Part shown: positions 29,516 through 42,098 of the stretch, in pieces
Layout of the letters: every line of letters starts with the position of its first letter
Numbering within the stretch: the stretch's first letter is position 1
Source of the DNA: Bos javanicus
Lineage: Eukaryota; Chordata; Mammalia; Artiodactyla; Bovidae
DNA: 64,000 nucleotides
Assembly: GCF_032452875.1 (NCBI RefSeq)
Contig: NC_083885.1
Coordinates: 64,099,925 to 64,163,924, forward strand
Direction: 5' to 3'
Made by a program: the position numbers and the translations under genes
Notes under the pieces: model-generated
What the model saw: only the letters and a program-made list of their open reading frames with translations
Databases searched by the model: none
What the model was told of the DNA's origin: nothing

Positions 29516-31230
29516 GGAGGCGGGGCAGACATCTGGCCAATGGCTGACTCCCCCCACCTCCCACCCCAGACAATTAATGAGCAACAGCTTTTATAGATGG
29601 AAGGAGGGGGCTACAGGCAGAAACAGCTCAGTCAGCTCTGACAACCATCCTGAAACTGGTCATCACTGGTCTAATCAGTGTCATCTTTATTGTTGTAAAT
29701 ACAGTTAACCTTCAGTTCCAGGGTCCATTTGTTTTCATTTCTTGGGTCAATTCTCAGAATTGTGGCAGCTTCTCTCATGGTTTCCCAGGAGGCTCAGTGG
29801 TAAAGAATCCACCTGCCAATGCAGGAGACGTGGGTTTGCTCCCTCAGTGGGAAGATCCCTGAAAGAATGGAATGGCAACCCACTGCAGTATTCTTGCCTG
29901 GAGAATCCCATGGACGGAGGAATCTGGTAGGCTACAGTCCATGGGGTCACAAAGAGCCACTTCACTTTCTTTTACTTTGCAACTCTATGCACTGCAGCAC
30001 TCCAGGCTTCCCTGTCCTTCACTATCTCCCAGGAGTTTGCTCAAACTCGTGCCCATTGAGTCGGTGATGCCATCCAACCATCTCATCCTCTGTCGCCTCC
30101 TTCTGTCTTAAAGGATTTTACCTTACAGGCCCAAGATGGAGGCAACTAATTCAAAGAAGCAATATAGAATATAAAGATTGGGTCCCTTCAGAAACAGGGG
30201 TATTAGAACCATTATCGAGGAATCAACACAAGAAATTAATACGATGAAATATGAATAAGACTTCAAAACATAGACGCAGTTAAGTACTAGTTAAGAAAAG
30301 TGAATAATAGGGCTTCCCCTGGGGCTCGGAGATAAAGGCTGTGCCTGCCAATGAAAGGACACAAGTGCCATCCCTGACCCGAGAAGGTCCCAGGGCTCAG
30401 GAGCAACTAACGCCGTGCGACACAACCACCGAGCCTGGGAGCCGCCACTACTGAAGCCCAGAGCCCCGAGAGCCTGGGCTCCGCACAAGAGAGGTCACTG
30501 CAGTGAGAGGCCTGTGCCCGGTGACTGGAGAGGAGCCCTGTGCCCCGAGCAGCAACAAAGACCCAGCACAGCCGAAAATAAATGGAGTTAAAAATAAAAT
30601 ACATACCGAGGCTGGAAGACTGCTATTGAGGAAACGTAGTGATGGAGTGAGATGCCGGGTGATAAAGCAACAGCCAGGCCTGTCCATCTCATAGAACCAC
30701 TGATTGTGTGGAGATGGGAAGACAGCCTGAGGGTATCAGGGGAAGGACTTTCCAGACATCGGAAGAAAACCCTACAAGCCAGACTGCAAATATAGTTGGG
30801 CTTGGTGTGGTCACATGTGCAAGGTGGCTGGGAAGTGGAGGAGAAGGTAGAGAGTGTGAGGAGCGGTGCACTCCACGGGTGTGAGAAAGGATTTGGATTT
30901 GCCAAGGGAAGATTTCATGCGAGGATGGGCACAATAAAGGACAGAAATAGTATGGACCCAAGAGAAGCAGAAGATATTAAGAAGAGGTGGCAAGAATATA
31001 CAGAACTATACAAAAAGATCTTCACGACCCAGATAATCCCAAAGGGGTGATCACTCACCTAGAGCCAGACATCCTGGAATGTGAAGTCAAGTGGGCCCTA
31101 GGAAGAATCACTATGTACAAAGCTAGTGGAGGTGATGGAATTCCAGTTGAGCTATTTCAAATCGTCAGACATGATGCTGTGAAAGTGTTGCACTCAATAA
31201 GTCAGCAAGTTTGGAAAACAGCAGTGGCCA
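29516..31230. repeat. Spacer 2: repeat module shared with spacer 1
   Basis: In order: unclassified segment (29516-29777), SINE (29778-29975), CHR-type SINE (30309-30605), and a truncated BovB piece (about 30880-31225). It is colinear and in the same orientation as 9651-11345 in spacer 1. On both sides, the flanking sequences are inverted copies of each other. Confidence 0.75.
30880..31225 (+). mobile_element. BovB LINE fragment, short
   Basis: Encodes GTIKDRNSMDPREAEDIKKR, then THLEPDILECEVKWALGR and GGDGIPVELFQI. Here the Glu after GIPV is kept, whereas the longer copies have a stop. It ends abruptly at about 31225 against an inverted SINE. Confidence 0.85.
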
Positions 31231-32044
31231 CAGTGCCCCGCCCTCCACAGTTGTTGCAGAAGGAAATGGCAACCCAGTCCAGTACTCTTGCCCAGAAAAT
31301 GCCATGGACGGGGGAGCCTGATAGGCTACAGTCCATGGGGTTGCAAAGAGTTGGACTTGACTAAGCAAATACACTTTCACTTTCAACAGTTTCTGGTATC
31401 CAAAATAAAGCTAACTTTCCTTTCCCCCAACCTGGCCTCTGTATTGGCTTTTAAGTGTGAGCAGCCAGACACCAATATCTATTACAGTATCATCCTTGAG
31501 TTTGCCGCCCACAACAAATTCCCAGGCTAGTTAATAGAAGAAAACGCTGATTCTTTGAAAAGAAATACTTCATGATCTCCATTCTGCTCCAAATGAGCTC
31601 TCTTCATTTCTGCTGGAGGAGAGCCAGGTGGGATGAAAGAGTGCTACCTTGAAGAATCTTTTCAAGCAGAGACACCCTAGAATCCCAGTGTTCAAAAGGG
31701 CATTAATATCACATTACCTAACAGTTCATAATTCCAGAGGAATACAGTTACTTTAAATGCTCGCGTGGGTGCTCAGTCGCTTCAGTCATGTCCGATTCTT
31801 TGCAACCCAACAGACCATAGCCTACCAGGCTCCTCTGTCCATGGGATTCTCCAGGCAAAATACTGGAGTGGGTTGCCATTCCCTTCTCCAGGGGATCTTC
31901 CTGATGATGGGATGGAACCTGGGTCTTGTATGGTGCAAGTGGATTGTTTACTACTGAGTCACTGGGGAAGCCTTACAGAGGGATGATATGTCCACATAAT
32001 AATGGCCATGTAACAAACCGCAGCTATCATCTACTCCATATAAA

Positions 32045-32300
32045 AAATCTTGGGGATAGGGTGGGATGATTTGGGAGAATGGCATTGAAACATGTCTAAT
32101 ATCATATATGAAACAGGTCTCCAGTCCAAGTTCGACGCACGATAGTGGATGCTTTGGGCTGGTGCACTGGGATGACCCAGAGGGATGATACAGGGAAGGA
32201 GGAGGGAGGAGGGTTCACGTTGGGGAACATGTGTATACCTGGGCAGATTCATGTTGATACATGGCAAAAACAACACAAGATAGTAAAGTTAAAAAATAAA
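32045..32300 (+). mobile_element. L1 3'-end fragment downstream of gene 7
   Basis: Inverted copy of 28446-28705, with GGGAGGAGGGTTCACG and an A-rich tail. Confidence 0.75.
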
Positions 32301-32365
32301 ATAAAGGAAAAAAACATCTTGGAAGCCAAAATACACAGGACACTTATTTGACAGAAATGTCTCTG

Positions 32366-32371
32366 TTTATT
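32366..32371 (-). terminator. Poly(A) signal of gene 7
   Basis: AATAAA on the minus strand in the conserved context. Confidence 0.7.
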
Positions 32372-32752
32372 TGAAATTTAAATTTCACTGGTGATCCTCT
32401 TTTTCATCTGGACACTCTGCTAGGAGCATCCTACTTTATGATGAAATCTTCCCTAATTGGGGGACAATCAGCAGTCACCTCAGTTTCACGAAGAAGAAAA
32501 TTAATGAGACCTGCATTCACTGAAAGAAGAAAACACAGGCTACACTAAAGTAGAAAACAAATTCTGAAGGGAAAGATAAGTCATCACTCAAATATTCACC
32601 TAAATCATGTGAATGGAACCCCATCGGGTTCCAGTATGATCATAAGTTCTTCACATGTCACCCTTTCATTGTATCACCTAAGTGACAAATAATCCAGAAT
32701 TTCCTTCTAGGAGCAGACGCCACTTGGACCTGATGGTGGGGTCCTGGGTGAC

Positions 32753-35700
32753 TCATTTGGAATGGATTTTCCAGTCGCCTTTGAAAGTCTCAAGCTGACG
32801 GAAGGCACTGAGACACTTGGGGCACACGTAGGGCTTGAGCCCAGAGTGGATGCGTCGGTGAACACTGAGGTTCCCTCGGTGGCTGAAAGCTCTGTCACAG
32901 TGCTCACAGCGGAAAGGCTTCTCCTGGGTGTGGGTCCTCTTGTGAGCGCGCAGTGTGGAGTCGTGGGTGAACTTCTTGAGGCAGACATCACAGCTGTAGG
33001 GCTTCTCGCCAGTGTGGATCTGCTCGTGAACCCGCAGATGTGAAAGCTGTATGAACCCTTTGGCACAGATGTCGCATTGAAAGGACCTCTCTCCTGTGTG
33101 TGTCCTCTGGTGCAAGATAAGCTGAGATTGATAAGGAAAGCTCTTTTTGCACACCCTGCATTCAGAGGGTGCCCGTCCCGGGGTTTCTGCTCCCTCAGGA
33201 AGACTGGTGGGTCCCACGGTGCCAAATGCACCAACAGAATGGGACCCAAGCTGTCCTGAGAACTCTCCTTGGTCCAAACACGTGGCTGCTTCTTGACCCA
33301 CGTCTTGGCAAGTGGGACTGCTGTCCCGCTTCCTTTTGACATGTCTGCGATTCTTCAGAGGACCTCGTCTGGATCCACTCGGAGTGGAAACATCTCCCTC
33401 TGGAACACAAGAGGAAAGGCTTCAGAGCCACATTTTAAATATCAGTTTCTTCTTGAGGATTCTTCTGTCTCTCTATGCTCCCTGAATTCGCTGAAAGAAA
33501 TTCAGCACCACATTTAACAAGGAGCATTTTCTGTGCTGCTGGCCTCACTGGAAACCTGATGTTGGCTGAGAAGTTCCCATCAAGCAACCAAGCTAAGAGC
33601 CTGGACTGTGGGACACTGGAACATTGATGATGGAGAAGGTTGGCACTGGACAATGATCTCCACCCACCCATCAAGGATGGTGATGCTGGCTACCCAGCCC
33701 CATGCCACCACAGGAGGGAGTCACTAACTCTGCTGAATTCCATGGTTTTGAATACTCACCAGGACACTTCAGAAGTTCAGGTTCTTGAGATTGAAGGGTT
33801 TTTGTCTCTCTTCTGTCTTCCAGCAGGTCCTTCTCCAACTTCCCCCTGGGCGTCTGACGCTCCAGCTCACCTGTTTCAGGAACAGTCACTGGCTGGAGAG
33901 CTCTCTGGTCCTGACAAGGGACAAACAAGCAGAGTCAAAGCCATTTACCTTAGTCCATGGAAAACTGTTTCCTGTTTCCCCATCGGCCTCGCATCTTGAT
34001 CTAAGACTCCAACTTATGTCATTTTAGGTGATATGCCCTGACTTCGTCTGGTCCACCCCATCACCCTGATTGATAATCATCTCCTGATACTCAAGGCTGT
34101 CCTGGATCTACACAGACTGTATCTTGCAATCAAATCAGGACATCACAGTTGGCACTCTGACTTCTCTATGCATAGGTCTCTCCAAATCATACCCACTCCT
34201 GCCTGCCCCTGACTCTGGAAGTAAAGAACTCTAGGTCCAGCTCTCTTGACTCCATCATTGTTGGAGATTTGCCTGGATGCATCTTTGCAATGGTGGTTAC
34301 CCGGTACATAGGAAGATGATGACCAGTATTCTTGGTCTCTACTCCATGCAAGTCAAGAGCATCCCCTGCCTATACCCAACCTTATTTGAACAAATCAACT
34401 GTCTTCCATTCGTTCTTCAGTGTATGAAAGGGAAAGTGTTAGTCTGACTCTCTGCAAACCCATGGACTATAGCTGCCAGGTTCCTCTGTTCATGGGATTC
34501 TCCAGGCAAGAACATTAGAGTGTAGCCATTCCCTTCTATAGGGGATCTTCCTGACCCAGGGATCGAACCCAGGTCTCCTGCATTGTCAGCAGATTCTTCA
34601 CCATCTGAGCCACCAGGGAAGCCCAATGTCCACTGGGGGGCATTTTGAGTCCACTTTAGAGTCACTCCTTCAGTTGCAAGGAATGATCATATTCTGAAAT
34701 ATGACGTGCCCTTGGGCAAAGTGGCCTTGGGTAAATCACCTGTCAGTGCATTGACCTGCAGCAGATTGAACCTAGCATCATATCAGGAAGACAGGATTCC
34801 CTTCTCCCCACTCCTAAGACTAGAAGCTTGCATAGCAGAGGGACAGAGATGGATTATCTTCATTCTCACAGTGATTAGAAAAAAATGCCTAGGAACTGAA
34901 TGTATCCACGGGAATTCCTGGAAGCAGTGGGTCCATTCTTGTCCTTTGCCAAATCTCCCCATTACTCCAGCAGCCACACCCACCTGACTCTCTTCTACCT
35001 GCTTACACGCTCTCTCCTGCTCCCCAGATAGGTTTGTGGCTCCTGGCGGATTCTGCAGCTCTTGGCTTCCTTCCTGGCCATTCTCTGGAGGTATGACCCT
35101 CACAGGGGGTTGGGGCTCCCCACACGTGTCTCTCTCATCGTCCATGTCACCAGCCTTGGCTTCAACCATCTCAATATTGGGATCACGCACAAGATATTTC
35201 TGCCCTTGTATGCAGACTATGGTCTGTGAGGGGAGAAATCAATCAAGATCAGTCCGTATAAGACCTGGAATGTAGCTTTCAGGCATCCAATGGCATTGAC
35301 AATAGAAGCTCCCGTTTGGTGTAAAAGATCTACGTCCTTCGAGTGAGACAGCCAAAAGTATGTCCCAAATTGCCCAACTGTGAACTTCTCTCACCTGTTT
35401 GGGAACCACTGATAGAAAGCCAAACCCTCAGGTCCTATCTTGTGATCCCTGCAGCTTGCACGTGTCCCCTTGTCCCACACCCATCACTAAGGTCCTACTC
35501 ATCCAGGTCCTGGGTTTCTGCTTATTTCTCAGGACGTCCTCCAGGGCTTTGCAACTCCACACCCCACTTTCTTTGAGGAAAACCTGGCACTCCAGGGGCA
35601 CGCAGATCATGAACTGCTCCAGCACCAGCCTGTCCATCATCTGCTCCTTGGTGTGAAGATCCGGCCTCAGCCACAGATGGCAGAGTTCACGGAGTCTCCT

Positions 35701-35886
35701 CAGATCCTTGATGGGGTCCCACTCCTCCGAGCGGCTAAATGTTCTGAACCGGACGTGCCAGGTTTCCTGGTCACAGTCTGAGTTTTCCATGAGTGTGTCT
35801 TGGGGTGGCACAGATGCCTGTGACTCTGCCCCAGGGCTGTCTGTGATGTGTCCACAACCCTGAAAAAATGTCTGGTCCTCAGCCCT
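32753..35886 (-). pseudogene. ZSCAN5B-like: Gene 7: ZSCAN5-like type B with several disabling changes
   Basis: Exon equivalents on the minus strand are 35886-35503 (SCAN), 35223-35017, 33910-33760 and 33399-32753; lengths and frames match genes 6 and 12. Lesions seen: the start codon is AGG (35884-35886), with the next in-frame ATG at codon 33; the SCAN exon donor is AT instead of GT (TGG then ATGAGT, 35501-35502); the next exon's donor is GA instead of GT (GAGCAG then GAGAGA); and finger 5 reads FKGDWKIH, so its first zinc-binding His is Asp. No frameshift or premature stop occurs inside the exons. The first exon ends at 36731 and a TATA box is at 36808-36815. Open frames with broken splice sites suggest recent loss. 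Retention of introns would end the protein soon after the SCAN domain. Confidence 0.85.
34420..34626 (-). mobile_element. Bov-tA-type SINE in an intron of gene 7
   Basis: Inverted copy of 26110-26330; ends AGCCACCAGGGAAGCCC. Confidence 0.75.
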
Positions 35887-36149
35887 ATTGATGGAGGAAA
35901 TTTCCAGTAGGACTCTGAGCAAATGCTTCTAGAAGTGGGTGCCTAGTTGACACCTATGGAAATGGATTTCCTCTGCTTTTCCTCATCATTAAAGTCACTG
36001 GTTAGAAGTCTAGGGAGACAAAAAAAAAAAAAGAAAGAAACAAATGGGTTTCATTTTTTTCCACCCTTCTGTCTCCCCTACATCCCAATATTGGACACCA
36101 TTGCTCGACTCATTCAATATTTCATAAAACTGTCTGGTCAGAAATGACC

Positions 36150-36450
36150 ACAGGGCTTCCTTGGTGGTCCAGTGGCTAAGAATCTGCTGCCAATGCAGGG
36201 GACATGGGTTTGATTCCTCATATGGGAAGACCCCGCCTGCCTCTAAGCCTGTGCACCAGAACTCTTGAGCCTGAGAGGGGCAACTACTGAATCCGAGCTC
36301 TAGACTCCCAGCTCTGCCATGGGAGAAGCCACCGCAATGAGAAGCCCATACCCCTCAGCTAGACAGTAGTCCCCACTAGCTACAACTAGAGAAAGCCCTC
36401 ACAGCAAAGAAGACCCAGGCCAGCCAAAATGAATGAATTAAAAAACTTAA
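36150..36450 (+). mobile_element. CHR-type SINE in intron 1 of gene 7
   Basis: Direct copy of 470-765. Confidence 0.75.
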
Positions 36451-36730
36451 AACTAATAATAAATATATATGTAGTTTTTAAATGGCCATAGGATGCCGCT
36501 CAGAAACCCTTGAAGAAAACCAGCCACCTCACAGCAACATGTGTGGAAACATTCTTATCCCCTTGCAGAAGAGCTGGATTAACAGTTGTTAACGTGGGGT
36601 TAGAGGAAGATCTCCTGTCACAAGGTCTCCCAGCTAATGGAGGATGAACAGAAAGCGAGACCTTTCTGAAACCCACCCGTGTGTCCTGATTTCTAGGCAT
36701 CCTCCTTGGACGTGCCCACTCATCGCTTAC

Positions 36731-36815
36731 CCCTTCCAGGTCTCTTGCCTTCAGCCTCCTCAGGTCAGGCACTGGCTCTCAAAGTGTGTCTGGAGCTGAA
36801 ATGTCTGTATTTATA
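36731..36815 (-). promoter_or_regulatory. Gene 7 core promoter and first exon
   Basis: TATAAATA on the minus strand at 36808-36815; the exon ends at 36731 before GTAAGCGATGAG. The promoter looks intact although the coding exons are damaged. Confidence 0.7.
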
Positions 36816-37279
36816 GAGACTTGGGTGAAACTCCAGGGGTTTCCGGCCATAACCTCATCATCCCAGTGATTGGATAAAGGGCATGGAAGGAACCACTTTG
36901 GATAATCTGGGTAGATTCCATATCCTGTGGAGACTCCAACAGGAAGAACTATTAAAGAGGCCACCATATTGGTTTGGCAGTAAACTTTCTCTAATGTATT
37001 TTATTTACTTTATACTTTGTGGATGTCATTTCCTGGTGAAACAGATTGATTTTCCTGATCTGATGAATTTTTTCTCTCTGCTTGGAGACTGTGAGGCAGT
37101 CCAATAATTGTAATCCAATGGTTGTAATCAAATTGGGTTTCCTAATCTTGTTTCTTTCTCATGAAATAAGATATTAAAGACTTTTGTCTAAAATCAGCTG
37201 ATGAGATCTACTGTAAGAAACCATTTAGGAGAGGCATCACAGAAACCAGAAGTTGTACACCAGTAGGGAAAAAGAGGAG

Positions 37280-37553
37280 AAAGCAATGCTGCCCCACTCC
37301 AGCGCTCTTGCCAGGAAAATCCCATGGATGGAGGAGCCTGGTGGGTTACAGTCCATGCGGTCGCTATGAGTCGGACACGACTGAGCGACTTCACTTTCAC
37401 ATTTCCCTTTCATGCTTTGGAGAAGGAAATGGCAACCCACTCCAGTGTTCTTGCCTGGAGAACCCCAGGGACAGGGGAGCCCGGTGGGCTGCCATCTATG
37501 GGGTCCCACAATGTCAGACACGACTGGAATGACTTAGCGGCAGTTAGCAAAGT
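37280..37553 (+). mobile_element. BOVA2-type SINE between genes 7 and 8
   Basis: Direct copy of 1586-1858. Confidence 0.8.
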
Positions 37554-37596
37554 CTTAGAAGAGAAAACACACAGGTCTTTGATAGAAACGTGTTTG

Positions 37597-37602
37597 TTTA
37601 TT
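37597..37602 (-). terminator. Poly(A) signal of gene 8
   Basis: AATAAA on the minus strand, matching 1902-1907. Confidence 0.7.
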
Positions 37603-38059
37603 TGAAACTTAAATTTCACTCGTGATCCTGTATTTAATCTAGCTGTCCTGCTAGGAGCATCCTATTTTACAAGGTATCACTCCTGACAAGAAGGCAATCA
37701 GCAGTAGCCTCACTCTGAACCAGTGAGACACAGCTTCATTGGAAGAACAAGAACAACACAAAGCGAAAACATGTAAGAAAACCAGAGTCTAACACCATAA
37801 GGCAATTATCCTCCAATTGAAAATAAACAAATGAAAAATAAAATTATAGTCTATAGCAAAGTAGAAAACAAATCCAAAGGGAAAAGTAAGTCATCACTCA
37901 AGTATCCTAATTCACGCGAATGGAATCCCACTGGGTTCCACAGTCCTCCTAAGCCCCTCCCCTGTCATCCACACTTTGTATCACACAGGTGACAAATCAT
38001 TCTCAATTTTCTCATTAGAACAGAAAAGACCTGGACCTGAGAGCAGGGTCCTGAGCCAG

Positions 38060-41000
38060 TCATCTGGAATGGATTTTCCGGTGGCGTTTGAAAGACCCCA
38101 NNNNNNNNNNNNNNNNNNNNNNNNNNNNNNNNNNNNNNNNNNNNNNNNNNNNNNNNNNNNNNNNNNNNNNNNNNNNNNNNNNNNNNNNNNNNNNNNNNNN
38201 CAGCTGACTGAAGGCCCTGTGACACTCGGGGCACACGTAGGGCTTGAGGCCAGGTGGGTGCGTCGGTGAACAGTGAGGTTCGCTCGGTGAGCGAAGGCTC
38301 TGTCACAGTGCTCACAGCGGAAAGGCTTCTCCTGGGAATGGGTCACTTTGTGAGCATGCATCGTGGAGTTGTGGGTGAACTTCTTGAGGCAGGCATCACA
38401 GCTGTGGGGCTTCTCACCAGTGTGGATCCGCTGGTGAACCCGCAGGTCTGAAGGCTGTATGAACCCTTTGGCACAGATGTCGCATTGAAAGGGCCTCTCT
38501 CCTGTGTGTGTCCTCTGGTGCACAGTAAGCTGAGATTGATAAGGAAAGCTCTTTTTGCACACTTGCATTCAGAGGGTGCCCGTCCCGGGAGTTCCTGCTC
38601 CCTCAGGAAGACTGATGAGTCCCATGGTGCCAAATGCACCAAGGAATGGGACCCAAGCTGTCCTGAGAACTCTCCTTGGTCCAAACACGTGGCTGTTCTT
38701 GACCCACATCTTGGCAAGTGGGACTGCTGTCTGCTTCCTTTTGACATGTCTGTGATTCTTCAGAGGACCTCGTCTGGATCCACTGGAGTGGAAACATCTC
38801 CCTCTGGAACACAAGAGGAAAGGGTTCAGAGCCACATTTGAAGTATCACTTCCTTCCTGGGGACTCTCCTCTCTCTCTGCCCTCCCAGAATCTGCTGAAA
38901 GAAGACATTCAGCACCATATTTATCAAGGAGCATTTTCCATGGTGCCGGCCTCATTGGAACCATCCCTAATCTTGGCTACAGACTTCCCAGAAACCAAAC
39001 TACCTAAGAGTCTAGCTGATGAAACACTCTGGAATGTTGACGATGGAGAAGGTTGGCATTGGAGAACCAACTCCTACCCCACAACACCAGGGAAGGGAAT
39101 GCTGGGTACCCCTTCCTGGACATCAGTTGAGGCAGTCATTACCTCCTGTGGTCTCCAAGTTTTTAATACTCACCATGATTCTGCAGAAGTTCAGGCTCTT
39201 GAGACGGAAGGGTTCTTGTCACTCCTGTGTCTTTCACCAGGTCCTTCTCCAAGTTCTCCTTGGAGGGCGTCTGACACTCCAGTTCACCTGTTTCAGGAAT
39301 GGTCTCCGGCGGGAGAGCTTTCTGGTGCTGACAAGGGGCAACCAAGCAGAGTCAATCCCACTGCCTTAGCCCTCGGCAAGCTCTGTCTCCTCTTTCCCCA
39401 CCCGCCTCGTACCCTGATCTCACACTCCAGCTTTCTGGATATCAGTTTGGGGGATATGCCCTGACTGCTTCCTATCACCCTGATTGGCAGTCCTCTTCTG
39501 ATTCCCATGTCTGTCCTTGATCTATACCAACCACCTCTGGCGAAAGTCCAGACTTCACAGCTGGCTCTGCCAATTATCTTTGCACATATCTCTCCACCTC
39601 ATCTCACATTCTCCAGGCCCTGAATCTGAAAGCAGAGGATTCTGGCTCTAGGGCTCCTGACTTCACCACTTGTTGATACCTTGCCTGGATTTGTCTTCAT
39701 CATGGAAGGTGGCCTGGGGCATAATATGATGATAAGCAGTATAGCTGTTATACTGTATAGCTATTTTATACTATATAGCTCTATTCGTGAGAAATCAGTA
39801 GCATCTCCTCCCCCGATTCACATTTCCAAAAATCCACTGTCTCCAGGCATACTCCAAAATCTGAGGAGGAAAATGACTCCAATGGGGAACTTGTTATAAA
39901 TTCAAGGTGTTTACAATATCCCCCAATATTAGTGCCTCTGATGAAATCCATCATGGGTGAAACAGCTGTGAGTGCATTTACCCCTGATGAACCGACCCAG
40001 CAGCATCCCGTGGAAACAGGACTCCTCTGCCCTCATGCTTAGGCCACAAGCTTTCATGGTGAAGGACTGTGAAAGATGGACTGTCTTCATTCTCACACTG
40101 GTCGGAAAATGGCCGGGAATGGAATGCATCCATGGGAATTCCTGGAGGCAGTGGGTCCATTCCTGTCCTTTGCCCAGTTCTCCCAATTACTTCTGCAGCC
40201 ACGCCCATCCGACCCTCTTCTACCTGTTCCCAGACTGGAGGTCAGGACATCACACTCACCTGCCCCGTCGAAAGGTCCTTGGCTCCTGGCAGATGCTGCC
40301 TGTCTTGCCTTTCCGGCTGGCCCTCGTCTGGAGGGACCACACTGACTGTAGACTGAGGCTCCCTGGCTCGGTCTCCTTCACCGTGCCCCTCACTGACCTC
40401 AGATCCTAACATCTCAACACCCGAGACTGGCATCAAAAAATCCTCGCCTTGGACACGGACACCAGCCTGTGAGGAAAAATTCAGATAGGATCAGTCTCCC
40501 TTCACAAATCCAAAGGTATTCATTGTGTATCCCACTCTAGGAGCCCACCTCTTGGGAATGACATTTGAAAGACCAACACGCTCAAAGTGAGGACCAAAGA
40601 AACATCTCCAGTGACCACAGGCCAAGGTCTCACGCCTGTGGGAATCACTGATTTAGAGCCAAGCCCTCTGATCCTTCTGCTTCATCTCCCAGCTCGCAGC
40701 CCCTCATGCCACCGTTCCCTGTCTCACAGGGTCACTAGGGTCCCACTCACCCATTTCTGCAGTTTCTGCTTCTTTCTCAGCAACTCCTCCAGATCCTTAC
40801 AAGTCTCGGCACCACTACTTTTGACTAAGACCTGGATGTCCTGCGGCATGCACATCACGAACTGCTCCAGCACCAGCCTGTCCACCATGTCCTCCTTGGT
40901 GTGAAGATCCGGCCTCAGCCACAGACTGCAGAGTTCATGGAGCCTCCTCAGAGCCTTGATCGGGTCAGATTCGTCCGAGCTGCTAAATGTTCGGAAGCAA

Positions 41001-41128
41001 ACGCGCAACTTTTCAAGGTCGGAGTCGGGGTTTTCCCTTCGGGTGTCTTGGCATGGCGCAGACGCTGGAGACCCTGCTCCGGGGATGTCCGCGAAGGGGC
41101 CACGACCCCTTGTCTGGTTCTCAGCCAT
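38060..41128 (-). CDS. ZSCAN5B-like: Gene 8: ZSCAN5-like type A, finger exon interrupted by an assembly gap
   Basis: Coding exons on the minus strand are 41128-40751 (SCAN), 40466-40260, 39327-39174 and 38803-38060, the last containing the 100-N gap. SCAN and linker exons are in frame with normal splice sites and closely match gene 2. One linker exon starts HQKALPP where the others have GQK. In the finger exon, about seven single-base differences in length against gene 2 lie between the gap and 38803. They would break the frame several times. They cluster beside the gap and thin out with distance, so they look like poor contig-end sequence rather than decay. The fingers themselves read normally in pieces (CDICAKGFIQPSDLRVHQRIH, CDACLKKFTHNSTMHAHKVTH). 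True status is unresolved; intact gene 2 is the best guide. Confidence 0.7.
38101..38200. other. 100-N assembly gap inside the finger exon of gene 8
   Basis: Sequence left of the gap ends GACCCCA and right of it begins CAGCTGACTG. Gene 2 reads straight through GACCCCAGCTGACTG, so the two contig ends overlap by two bases and no sequence is likely to be missing. Confidence 0.9.
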
Positions 41129-41686
41129 ACCGACTGTAGAGCTTTTCAGTAGGACTCTGGGCAAATGCTTCTGGAAGTGGGTGCTCAACTGACCCCGAAG
41201 GAAAGGAATTTCCTCTTGCTTTCCTCAGTAACAGATTCAGTATTCAGAAATATGGGGGAAAAAAGAAAAACGAATGCAGCCAATTAGTTTTATTTTCATC
41301 CACCTTACCATCCCTCATCCCAATACTGGGCATTATTCCCCCCTCAGAATTTCACACCAGGGACAAGAATCCATTCTCTTATTCCTCCGACATGCATCTT
41401 ATAGTACAAGAAACTGTGTGGTCAAACCTGTCCACAGGTCAATGCTTAAAAGCCCTTGTTGGAAAAATGAACCACACCACAGGACACCATGGAGTGTGGA
41501 AACAATCTCATCTCACTCAAGAGTTCCACAAATGAACCACAGTTCCCGTGTGGCCGGAGGGAGATGGGTGGATTTCACACGGTCTCTGAGCGAATGCAAG
41601 GTGAACAGAAAGCCAGGACTTACTGAAACCCACTTCCACGTGCCCTGACTTTCTAGAGTTCTCTTTAGACATTTCCCATCAATTAC

Positions 41687-41840
41687 CTCCTTGAAGCCTT
41701 CTCGCCTCGGTCCTCCTCAGTTGGGGACTTGCTCTCAAACTCGGCCGGCGGAGAAGCGTCTCTCTATGGAGCTGGAAGAAATGCCGGACCTCTCGGCCTG
41801 TTACCCAATCGGCGCATGGATTCGTTGAGGGCGGGGCAAA
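41687..41840 (-). promoter_or_regulatory. Gene 8 first exon and TATA-less promoter
   Basis: The exon ends at 41687 before GTAATTGATGGG (minus strand), with an inverted CCAAT box upstream. Same layout as gene 2. Confidence 0.6.
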
Positions 41841-41964
41841 CCATTCTAGATGATTCCACTTTACTTAATCACAGGGATTCGATTGCCCTTGGAAACTCGC
41901 TCAGGAGAAACCACGATTTACTAAAGACGCCTCCATAGTGATTTAGCGACAGATTCTGTGTATT

Positions 41965-42098
41965 TGTTTTGTTCTATCTTTGGCCAAGCAGGGAGGCAAG
42001 TGCGGGCTCAGTTCCCAGGCCGCGGAAGGAAACCACGCCACGTGCAGAGGAGCGCTGAGGCTCACCCGCTGGACCGCGAGGGAAATCCCTCGGTTTCC
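41965..42098 (-). mobile_element. CHR-2-type SINE upstream of gene 8 promoter
   Basis: Direct copy of 6185-6318. Confidence 0.6.

Larger units (their letters stand above)
1..35680. repeat. Tandem unit 1 (B-A-F / F-A-B plus spacer 2 and the 3' part of gene 7)
   Basis: Position 1 matches 35681, and colinear similarity continues to the window end with only small indels, the 100-N gap and the L1 of gene 5. The offset is 35680 at the start, about 35733 at genes 4/10 and about 34481 at genes 6/12, after the 1244-bp L1 difference. Confidence 0.9.
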
